Positions 45,239 to 53,778 of a DNA stretch of 64,000 bases are shown in pieces. The notes under the pieces are model-generated. The model ran no database searches. It saw only the letters and a list, made by a program, of their open reading frames with translations, and was not told the DNA's origin. Position numbers and translations under genes: made by a program. Source of the DNA: Azonexus fungiphilus (GTDB taxonomy: Bacteria; Pseudomonadota; Gammaproteobacteria; Burkholderiales; Rhodocyclaceae); the NCBI RefSeq assembly GCF_003634965.1, contig NZ_RBXP01000016.1:42935-106934 (forward strand), given 5' to 3'. How positions within the stretch are numbered: the stretch's first letter is position 1; each line of letters starts with the position of its first letter.

Positions 45239-46168
45239 CACGGCCAGGTCGACCTGCTGCAGCAGGCCGGCCTGCCCGCTTTCCATCAGATACACGCCGG
45301 CCGAGCGAATCTGCCCGAGCAGTTCGTTGTCGGCGGTTTTCAGCGCAAACGGGGCGTCGACCGTCAGCGTGTACAGCGCGCCGACCCCGGCTGCCGCCAG
45401 CGGGCGATAGCTGTCGCCTGACCACAGCGCGAGCCGGGCGTAGGCAGCATCGGCTTCGTCGATCCAGCCGTTGCCGTCATCGTCGAGCCTGGCCAGGTCG
45501 GCGAAACCGTCGCCACTGCGGGCGCCGAACAGTTCGCTGCCGTCGTCGGCGCGACCGTTGCCGTTACGGTCGAAAACCAGGAAGGCACTGCCACCGGCCA
45601 GCCCGGGCAGCGATTCGCAGCTGCCGTCGGCATCGAGATCGAAGTCGAAGCGTTCGCCGACCAGTTCGCAGTAGTTGCCGGCGAAGCTGAGGACCAGCGG
45701 GTCGCGCAGGCGGATGCTGCCGCTTTCCTCGCTGACCCGCTCGCGGCTGTATTCGCGCTGCATCGTGAGGCTGAAATCGAAGTCGATGCTGCGTCCGTCG
45801 CAAGTGCGGACGCTGCCCCGGGCACAGACTTCGGTGCTCTCGCTTTCGCTGATCCGTTCGCTGACCACCCGCCGCCAGGCGATGCCGCGCTCGCCGCCGC
45901 TGGCCGCGCTGGCGACCGGCAAGCTTGCCGCATCGGCGGCAAGAGGTTCCTGGCATTGCCGGCCATCGATTGCCGCCAGGATGGTTTTGAGCAGCGATTC
46001 GAGCAGCTTCTGCACCCGCTGCTGCAAGTTCGTCGATGCCTCGGCCGGGGCCGTGGCGAGGCTCTCGAACAGCTGGCCGAAGCTGTATTCAGCGGTAATC
46101 GACACGCTCTGGCTGCTGCTCGCCGCGTGTGTAGCCGCCAGGTTGACGGCCGTTTCCTCGATCTTCAT
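45182..46168 (-). CDS. Uncharacterised protein with EF-hand-like calcium loops
   Basis: A 328-residue protein of unknown function. The C-terminal half has two Asp/Asn-rich loops, DRNGNGRADDGSELFG near residue 200 and DDDGNGWIDEADAAY near residue 228, of the EF-hand or dockerin type that bind calcium. The N-terminal 120 residues are Ala/Ser/Glu-rich and probably helical. No signal peptide is obvious with the ATG at 46168; an upstream ATG at 46198 is possible but adds unconserved residues. Similar proteins occur in Pseudomonas and Vibrio as predicted surface or secreted proteins (from memory). It lies between the MFS and priA genes. Confidence 0.7.
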   Translation of the reverse strand: MKIEETAVNLAATHAASSSQSVSITAEYSFGQLFESLATAPAEASTNLQQRVQKLLESLLKTILAAIDGRQCQEPLAADAASLPVASAASGGERGIAWRRVVSERISESESTEVCARGSVRTCDGRSIDFDFSLTMQREYSRERVSEESGSIRLRDPLVLSFAGNYCELVGERFDFDLDADGSCESLPGLAGGSAFLVFDRNGNGRADDGSELFGARSGDGFADLARLDDDGNGWIDEADAAYARLALWSGDSYRPLAAAGVGALYTLTVDAPFALKTADNELLGQIRSAGVYLMESGQAGLLQQVDLAVSGRPAGQQEPGEGQGLRT

Positions 46169-46226
46169 CCGGATGCTCCTCGTGGTCGTGGGGAGCAAGC
46201 CTCAGCAAGGCTCGTGCCGATTCGGC

Positions 46227-48209
46227 TCAGAGCTCGAGCGGATCGACCTCGAGGTGCCAGCGCAGCTTCGAGCCCGCCTTCAGGCCGTCGATCGCCGCCC
46301 GCCAGCGCGGCAGGAAAGTCTGCAGCGCCGGCCGGGAATAGGATTCGGCGAGCAGTTGCCCACGTTCGAGATTGGCCAGCCGGGCCATCTTCATCGGCAC
46401 CGGGTCGTAGAGCATGACCTGATCGTGCTCGCCGATCACCGGCAGGGCTGCGGCCTGCTCGAGAAAGGCGATCGCCTCGGCCATCGCCGGTGCCTCGGCC
46501 CGCAGCACCGCCTGGAAGGCATAGGGCGGAAAGCCGGCCTGCTCGCGCTCCTTGAGCTGGGCGGCAGCGAAGCCCGGATAGTCCTGGGCGACCAGCGCGG
46601 CGAACAGCGGATGATCCGGATACTGGGTCTGGATCAGCACCTCGCCGGCCAGCTCGGCACGACCGGCGCGACCGGCCACCTGCATCAGCTGGGCGAACAG
46701 GCGCTCCGGGGCGCGCCAGTCGGCGGCGTAGAGCGCGGCATCGGCACCGAGCACGCCGACCAGTGTCAGCCGCGGGAAATCGTGTCCCTTGGCCAGCATC
46801 TGGGTACCGACCAGGATGTCCGCCTCGCCGCCGTGGATGCGCTCGAGGACCGCTTCCCACTGCTTGCGGCTCTTCACCGCATCGCGGTCGACGCGCAGGA
46901 TGCGGGCCTCGGGGAACTCGCCCTGCAGCCACTCCTCGACGCGCTGGGTGCCGCGGCCGAACGGGTGGATGTCCTGGTTGCCGCAGGTCGGGCAGGCGCG
47001 CGGGATGCCGTTCTCGAAACCGCAGTGGTGGCAGCGCAGGCGGCGATCGGCCAGATGCAGCACCAGGTTGGCGGCACAGCGCTGGCAACGCGAGACCCAG
47101 CCGCAGGCCGGACAGGCGAGCACCGGCGCATAACCGCGCCGGTTGAGGAAGACCAGGCTCTGCTCGCGGCGCGCCAGACGCTCGCGGATTGCCGCCAGCA
47201 GCGGCGCGCTGACGCCCTCCTTGAGCACCAGCCGGCGGGTATCGATGACATGCACCGCCGGCAACCGCGCCTCCGGATTGGCCCGGGCCTTCAGATCGAG
47301 CCGTCCGTAGCGGCCGCCCTCGGCGTTGGCCCAGGTTTCCAGCGACGGCGTCGCCGAGCCGAGCAGAATCGGGATCGCCGCCTGGCGGGCGCGGACGACG
47401 GCGACATCGCGGGCCGAATAGCGCATCCCGTCCTGCTGCTTGAACGACGGGTCGTGCTCCTCGTCGACGATGATCAGGCCAAGCCGCGGCATCGGCGTAA
47501 ACACCGCCAGACGGGTGCCGAGAACGATCTCGGCCTGGCCGCCAAAAGCCGCCAGCCAGTTGCGCTCGCGCGCCGCTTCGGCGAGTTCGCTGTGCAGCGA
47601 GACCACCTCGCGCGTCGGGAAACGCCCGCGCACGCGTTCTTCGAGCTGCGGCGTCAGGTTGATCTCGGGGACCAGCAGCAGGACCTGGCGGCCGAGCGCC
47701 AGCACCTGCTCGACCAGACGCAGGTAAACCTCGGTCTTGCCGCTACCGGTGACGCCGAACAGCAAATTTGCCGAAAATCCGCCGTCGACCGTGACCTTCC
47801 CGATCGCAGCCGCCTGCTCGGCGGTCAGCGCCGGCTGGGCCAGCGCCGGCGGTGCCTTGCGCGCCCGCCCGGCACGCCGCTCCGGCGGCGTCAGCCGCTT
47901 CAGCCCGGCCGGCAGCGCCTGCAGCACGACCTCGCCGAAAGGCGCCTGGTAATAATTGCTGGCGAACTCGCAGAGGGCGAAGAAATCGTCGGGCAGCGGC
48001 GCCGGTTCGGCAAGGATTTCCCCGGCCTGCTTCAGCTGCGCGACCGGCCATGCGCTGTCATCGACGACGGCGACGATGACGCCGATGCGCTCGCCGCGCC
48101 CGAACGGCACCTTGACCCGCCGGCCGACGTCGGCCGCCCCCGCCGCCGGCGACAGGTAGTCGAACAGGCGGTGCAGCGGCAGGTCGAGGGCAACGCGCAG
48201 GACAGGCAT
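46227..48209 (-). CDS. priA: Primosomal protein N' (replication restart helicase)
   Basis: Superfamily 2 DNA helicase that reloads the replisome at stalled forks. At 660 residues it is shorter than E. coli PriA (732), mainly in the N-terminal DNA-binding part, as is common in Betaproteobacteria. Walker A is GVTGSGKTEVYL near residues 170-181 and the DEEH box is VDEEHDPSFKQ near 275. Eight zinc cysteines form CPAC, CQRC, CHHC and CPTC pairs in the 380-430 region. Three DnaA-box-like sequences lie 40-75 bases upstream of the start. Confidence 0.95.
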   Translation of the reverse strand: MPVLRVALDLPLHRLFDYLSPAAGAADVGRRVKVPFGRGERIGVIVAVVDDSAWPVAQLKQAGEILAEPAPLPDDFFALCEFASNYYQAPFGEVVLQALPAGLKRLTPPERRAGRARKAPPALAQPALTAEQAAAIGKVTVDGGFSANLLFGVTGSGKTEVYLRLVEQVLALGRQVLLLVPEINLTPQLEERVRGRFPTREVVSLHSELAEAARERNWLAAFGGQAEIVLGTRLAVFTPMPRLGLIIVDEEHDPSFKQQDGMRYSARDVAVVRARQAAIPILLGSATPSLETWANAEGGRYGRLDLKARANPEARLPAVHVIDTRRLVLKEGVSAPLLAAIRERLARREQSLVFLNRRGYAPVLACPACGWVSRCQRCAANLVLHLADRRLRCHHCGFENGIPRACPTCGNQDIHPFGRGTQRVEEWLQGEFPEARILRVDRDAVKSRKQWEAVLERIHGGEADILVGTQMLAKGHDFPRLTLVGVLGADAALYAADWRAPERLFAQLMQVAGRAGRAELAGEVLIQTQYPDHPLFAALVAQDYPGFAAAQLKEREQAGFPPYAFQAVLRAEAPAMAEAIAFLEQAAALPVIGEHDQVMLYDPVPMKMARLANLERGQLLAESYSRPALQTFLPRWRAAIDGLKAGSKLRWHLEVDPLEL

Positions 48210-48248
48210 CGGGGATCCGGAAAGCGGGGCCTCGACGACCGCTGGCGG

Positions 48249-48283
48249 TTGTCCACAAAAGCTGTGGATAACTTTGTGGATTG
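48249..48283. promoter_or_regulatory. Cluster of three DnaA-box-like sequences before priA
   Basis: TTGTCCACA at 48249-48257 (one change from TTATCCACA), TGTGGATAA at 48263-48271 (perfect on the minus strand) and TGTGGATTG at 48275-48283 (two changes) lie within 35 bases, spaced 12-14 bases apart. An AT-rich stretch follows. This may be a DnaA-controlled promoter or an accessory binding site. Confidence 0.5.
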
Positions 48284-48316
48284 CCGAGGTAAAGAAATGC
48301 TAAGTGGGCGTTTCGT

Positions 48317-48364
48317 AAGGGTTTTGTTATCTTGCCGAAATATTGGGCAGAAAACAAAACCCTT
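48317..48364. repeat. Inverted repeat between priA and hemE
   Basis: Perfect 12-base arms AAGGGTTTTGTT (48317-48328) and AACAAAACCCTT (48353-48364) with a 24-base spacer that itself holds TGCC/GGCA. The 267-base gap between priA and hemE is markedly AT-richer than its surroundings. No U run follows on either strand, so a simple terminator is unlikely. Confidence 0.6.
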
Positions 48365-48476
48365 TGTTTTCAACAGCTTGAATAATCAACACGGTGTCAA
48401 GCCGGTTTCGCGATTTTTTTCTTCCGGGGAACGAAGAACTGTGCATAAGTCAACCGTTTCCCCGGTTGCGGAGCAC

Positions 48477-49544
<1,068 letters not shown>

Positions 49545-49600
49545 GGTCTACTCCGCCTGAATTCGAAAAACCGCGATTATCCGCCTTTCCGGCGCCGCGG

Positions 49601-51061
49601 TCACTTCCGCCAGAAGGCGGGAGTCAGGACGACAAGCAGCGTGAAGATCTCGAGGCGGCCAAGCAGCATCGCGAAGGTGCAGATCCAGGTCTGGAAATCC
49701 TCGAGCACGGCATAGGTCGACGCCGGCCCGACCTGACCGAGGCCGGGCCCGGTGTTGTTGATGCTGGCCGCGACGGCGCTGAAGGCGGTGACGATATCGA
49801 GGCCGGTGAAGGCAAGCAGCAGCGTCATCGTGACGATGCTGACCATGTACACGAAAGCGAAGGCGAGGACGGCGAAGAGTACCGACTGCGGCGCCGTGGC
49901 GCCGCCGAGGCGGACGTTGTACACCGCCGCCGGGTGCATCGCGCGGACCAGCTCGCGATAAACCTGCTTGTAGAGCAGCAAGGCGCGCATCATCTTGATA
50001 CCGCCGCCGGTCGACCCGGCGCTGGTCGAGAAACTGCACAGGAAGAGCATCCACAGGCCGACGAACATCGGCCACTGGCCGTAGTCGATGGTCGAGTAAC
50101 CGGTCGTCGTCGCCACCGAGATGACGTTGAACAGCGCGTAGCGGAAGGCACTGTCCATGTCCTCGAAGGTCCCCTCCTTCCACAGGTAGTTGGCGAGCAC
50201 GAAGACGCTGACCAGCAGCACGCCGACGAACCAGCCGGCTTCCGGATCGCGGCCGTAGGCGAACAGCGAGCGACCGCTCAAAGCAAGGAAGTGGGTGGCG
50301 TAGTTGATGCCGGAAAAGAGCATGAAACCGACGCAGATCCATTCGATGCTCGCCGACTGGAAATAGCCGAGGCTGGCGTCATGGGTCGAGAAACCACCGA
50401 GCGACACCGTCGAGAAGCTGTGGCAGACGGCGTCGAACCAGCTCATGCCGGCCCAGCGATAGGCCAGCGTGCAGGCAATGGTCATCACCACGTAGATCAG
50501 CCACAGGCCCTTGGCGGTTTCGGTGACGCGCGGCGTCAGCCGGTTTTCCTTCATCGGCCCGGGAATCTCGGCGGCGAGCATCTGCCGGCCGCCAATACCG
50601 AGCATCGGCAGGATGGCGACGACCAGCACGATCAGGCCCATGCCGCCCAGCCACTGCATCAGGTGGCGCCACAGGTTGATCGATTTGGGCAGGTCGTCGA
50701 GCCCGGACATCAGCGTTGCCCCGGTCGCGGTCAACGCCGAGGTCGCCTCGAAATAGGCATCGGTATGCGACATCCCCAGATGAATCATGAACGGCAGCGC
50801 CGAAAACGCCGGCAGCACCGTCCACACCAGGACGACAAGCAGGAATCCGTCGCGCACGCTGAGGTCGCGCGTGGTGTGGCGATAGCGGTACCAGAGGAAG
50901 GTGCCGCACAGCACGGTGAGCAGGAAGACATGCTCGTACACGCGCTCGGCGCCATCGCTGGTCAGGTGCGAAACGCCGAGCGGTGCCAGCAGGGCCAGCC
51001 CGAAGAGCATCAGGATCAGCCCGAGGGCACGGTAGACCGGGGCAAAACGCGTCATCGGCAT
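49601..51061 (-). CDS. trkH: Trk potassium uptake protein, membrane subunit
   Basis: Potassium channel-like membrane subunit of the Trk system, 486 residues. Four P-loop repeats with selectivity-filter glycines can be seen in ATSALTATGATLM, HSFSTVSLGGFST, STSAGSTGGGIKMM and INNTGPGLG. It needs TrkA for gating, encoded immediately upstream; the trkA stop is four bases from the chosen start. The ATG at 51061 or the one at 51055 may be used, as neither has a clear ribosome site. The gene ends 56 bases before hemE. Confidence 0.95.
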   Translation of the reverse strand: MPMTRFAPVYRALGLILMLFGLALLAPLGVSHLTSDGAERVYEHVFLLTVLCGTFLWYRYRHTTRDLSVRDGFLLVVLVWTVLPAFSALPFMIHLGMSHTDAYFEATSALTATGATLMSGLDDLPKSINLWRHLMQWLGGMGLIVLVVAILPMLGIGGRQMLAAEIPGPMKENRLTPRVTETAKGLWLIYVVMTIACTLAYRWAGMSWFDAVCHSFSTVSLGGFSTHDASLGYFQSASIEWICVGFMLFSGINYATHFLALSGRSLFAYGRDPEAGWFVGVLLVSVFVLANYLWKEGTFEDMDSAFRYALFNVISVATTTGYSTIDYGQWPMFVGLWMLFLCSFSTSAGSTGGGIKMMRALLLYKQVYRELVRAMHPAAVYNVRLGGATAPQSVLFAVLAFAFVYMVSIVTMTLLLAFTGLDIVTAFSAVAASINNTGPGLGQVGPASTYAVLEDFQTWICTFAMLLGRLEIFTLLVVLTPAFWRK

Positions 51062-51065
51062 CGGC

Positions 51066-52499
51066 TCACAGGAAGTGGAAGCCAACCTGGAACAGCTTCT
51101 CGATCTTCTTGACCAGCTTCTTGCGCGTGCAGAACAGGATCACATGGTCGCCGGCCTCGATCACCGTGTCGTGGTGCGCGATCAACACCTCGCCGTAGCG
51201 GGTGATCGCGGTCCAGTCGTCGGTCTGGCCGACGACGATCGGTTCGTCGAAATTGCGCACCAGCGCGGCGACGGTGACGCCTTTCGGCCAGTCGACTTCG
51301 TCGATCCGCCGGCCGACCACCTTCGACGTCGCCCGATCGCCGTGAGCGACGATCTCGAGCGCCTCGGCGGCACCGCGACGCAGCGAATGCACTTCGGCGA
51401 CGTCGCCCTGGCGGACATAGGCGAGCAAGGTGCCGATCGAGACCTGGGCCGGCGAGATGCCGATGTCGATCGGCCCGCCCTCGATCATCTCGGCGTAGGC
51501 GCGGCGGTTGATCAGCGCGACCACGCGCTTGCAGCCGAGCCGCTTGGCCAGGCTGCCGGCCATGATGTTGTCTTCGTCGTCGTTGGTCATCGCCAGGAAG
51601 AGGTCCATCTCGGCGATGTTTTCCTGCTCGAGCAGCTCCTCGTCGGTGGCGTCGCCGCAGAGCACGAGCGTGTCGTTGAGCTCGTTGGCCAGCAGCTCGG
51701 CACGCGGCCGGCGGCCTTCGATCAGCTTGACCTCGTAGCGCCCCTCGAGCGCCTTGGCCAGGCGCAGGCCGATATTGCCGCCGCCGGCGATCATCACTCG
51801 TTCGACGCGGCTGACCAGGCGGCGCAACTGGTTGAGCACGGTATGGATGTTCTCGGCAGCGGCAAGCAGGAAGACCTCGTCGCCGGTACGGACGACGGTG
51901 TCGCCCTCGGGAAAGACCGGCTGGTTGTCGCGGAAGATGGCGGCGATGCGCGCATCGATCTCCGGCGGCAGCAGATCGGGCATCGCCTTGATCGGTTTGC
52001 CGACGAGCAGGCCGCCCTCGTCGGCGCGCACACCGACCAGGCAGACCCGGCCGTTGGCGAAATTGAGCACCTGCAGCGCACGCGGAAACTCGATCAGGCG
52101 GCGAATGTAGTCGGTGATCACCTGCTCCGGGCAGAGCGCGAAATCGACCGCGAAGTTGTCGCCGGAAAGGAGCACCTCGTCCTCGAGGAAATCACGCGAA
52201 CGCAGGCGGGCGATCCGCGTCGGGATGTTGAAGACCGACTGCGACAGCTTGCAGGCAACCAGGTTGGCCTGGTCGCTCTGGGTCACCGCGATGACCATGT
52301 CGGCATCCTCGGCGCCGGCGCTGCGCAGTACCGACGGCGTCGCCGCGTCGCCGACGACGGTGCGCAGGTCGAGACGGTCCTGCAACTGGTGCAGCCGGCC
52401 CGGGTCCTGATCGACGATGGTGATGTCGTTCTCTTCCGAAACCAGCCCTTCGGCGACGCTGGCGCCGACCTGGCCGGCGCCGAGGATGATGATCTTCAT
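51066..52499 (-). CDS. trkA: Trk potassium uptake protein, NAD-binding gating subunit
   Basis: Peripheral cytoplasmic protein of 477 residues that gates TrkH. Two RCK/TrkA-N Rossmann domains are visible, the first beginning IIILGAGQVGASVAEGL (residues 3-19) and the second ERVMIAGGGNIGLRLAKAL near 232-250. Each is followed by a TrkA-C domain. It is 13 bases after ntrX and overlaps nothing, consistent with an ntrYX-trkAH transcript that is common in this class. Confidence 0.96.
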   Translation of the reverse strand: MKIIILGAGQVGASVAEGLVSEENDITIVDQDPGRLHQLQDRLDLRTVVGDAATPSVLRSAGAEDADMVIAVTQSDQANLVACKLSQSVFNIPTRIARLRSRDFLEDEVLLSGDNFAVDFALCPEQVITDYIRRLIEFPRALQVLNFANGRVCLVGVRADEGGLLVGKPIKAMPDLLPPEIDARIAAIFRDNQPVFPEGDTVVRTGDEVFLLAAAENIHTVLNQLRRLVSRVERVMIAGGGNIGLRLAKALEGRYEVKLIEGRRPRAELLANELNDTLVLCGDATDEELLEQENIAEMDLFLAMTNDDEDNIMAGSLAKRLGCKRVVALINRRAYAEMIEGGPIDIGISPAQVSIGTLLAYVRQGDVAEVHSLRRGAAEALEIVAHGDRATSKVVGRRIDEVDWPKGVTVAALVRNFDEPIVVGQTDDWTAITRYGEVLIAHHDTVIEAGDHVILFCTRKKLVKKIEKLFQVGFHFL

Positions 52500-52512
52500 G
52501 CGCGGCCCCGGC

Positions 52513-53778
52513 TCATTCCTCGCCGCGCTTGCCGAGGCGGATGTCGAGTTGCTTGAGCTTGCGGTACAGATGGGTCCGCTCCAGCCCCGAACGCTCGGCC
52601 AGGCGCGTCATGTTGCCGCCCTCCTGGCGCAGGTGATGCTCGAAATAGAGCTTCTCGAAGGCATCGCGCGCTTCGCGCAAGGGCTGCTCGAACAGCGGCA
52701 GGAAGGACTGCGCCGGACTGTCCTCGACCACCTCGGGCGGCATCACGCGGGCCACGTCGTCGCTGCCGATTTCCTCATCGAGGGCCGTCAGCGCGAGGTT
52801 GCGCACCAGGCCGTAGAGGACGTTCCAGCTCGCTTCCGCGTGCTTCTTCCAGGGCAGCGTGCGCAGCGCGTTGAGCGCCGCGGTCGAGAATCGCCGCGCC
52901 GGCACTTCGCCGCGTTCGACGAAATTGGTCAGCAACAGGCTGGCGATTTCCGGCAATTCGTCGGCGTGGCCGGCGAGCGCCGGCATGGCCAGCCAGATCT
53001 CGCCAACGCGGGCGAGCAGCTTGGCGTCCCAGCCGTACTCGGCAAGTGTCGACAACGGCGTGGTGCAGGCCAGGACCAGCTGCAGATTCAGCTTCTCGGC
53101 ACGGTCGACCGCAAACGCCAGGTTCATCTGCTGCATCTTGCCCAGTGCCGCCAGGTCGGGCACGAAGAGGATGCCGCCGCTGGTCTTCTCGAGCGCTTCC
53201 TGGGTCAGGGCGCTGCTCGTCGCCGACAGGTCGAGCCAGGGCGCACGCGGCGCCAGCAGCGTGCGCGCGGCAATTTCGGCCATGCCCGCGGTGGCGCCCT
53301 TGATCAGCACCACCGGCGCCTTGGCCGCGGCCTGCTCGAGCCGGCGCCGGAATTCCTTGACGAAGGGCAGCCGCGAGAAGGCTTCCAGCGTCAGCGGCGG
53401 GCGCGGCGGCGGTGCGTCGTGCTTGAGTGCCTTCTGCACGGTGCCGAGCAGCTTCTGCAACGCAATCGGCTTCTCGAGGAAGTCGAAGGCGCCGAAACGG
53501 GTTGCCTCGACCGCGGTATCGATGGTGCCGTGCCCGGACATCATCACCACCGGCATGTTCAGATGACCGCCGACATGCCACTCCTTGAGCAGCGAGATGC
53601 CGTCGGTGTCGGGCATCCAGATGTCGAGCAGGACCAGGTCCGGGCGCAGTTCGTTGCGCACCCGGCGGGCCGCGCAGGCGTTCTCGGCGAGGCGCACGTC
53701 GTAGCCCTCGTCGATCAGGATTTCGGAAAGCAGTTCGCGGATGCCGACTTCGTCATCAACGACCAGAATGATTGCCAT
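52513..53778 (-). CDS. ntrX: NtrX-like response regulator with a degenerate AAA+ domain
   Basis: A 421-residue regulator paired with NtrY. The receiver is normal: D9/D10 acidic pair, phosphoacceptor in LVLLDIWMPDTDG near residue 53, and K104 region (LEKPIAL). The central domain keeps the length and secondary pattern of a sigma54 AAA+ module but has lost its motifs: Walker A is replaced by KGATAGMAE, Walker B reads ILFVPDL, there is no GAFTGA and no PGNVREL. It therefore should not hydrolyse ATP or activate sigma54. The C-terminal Fis-type helix-turn-helix (GGNMTRLAERSGLERTHLYRKLK) is intact, so it probably acts as a conventional DNA-binding regulator. It overlaps ntrY by 23 bases. Confidence 0.9.
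   Translation of the reverse strand: MAIILVVDDEVGIRELLSEILIDEGYDVRLAENACAARRVRNELRPDLVLLDIWMPDTDGISLLKEWHVGGHLNMPVVMMSGHGTIDTAVEATRFGAFDFLEKPIALQKLLGTVQKALKHDAPPPRPPLTLEAFSRLPFVKEFRRRLEQAAAKAPVVLIKGATAGMAEIAARTLLAPRAPWLDLSATSSALTQEALEKTSGGILFVPDLAALGKMQQMNLAFAVDRAEKLNLQLVLACTTPLSTLAEYGWDAKLLARVGEIWLAMPALAGHADELPEIASLLLTNFVERGEVPARRFSTAALNALRTLPWKKHAEASWNVLYGLVRNLALTALDEEIGSDDVARVMPPEVVEDSPAQSFLPLFEQPLREARDAFEKLYFEHHLRQEGGNMTRLAERSGLERTHLYRKLKQLDIRLGKRGEE

Noticed and set aside
48210-48476. Chromosomal replication origin between priA and hemE
   Set aside because: Only three DnaA-box-like sites are present, two of them imperfect, and neither dnaA, dnaN nor gidA is nearby; an accessory site is more likely.
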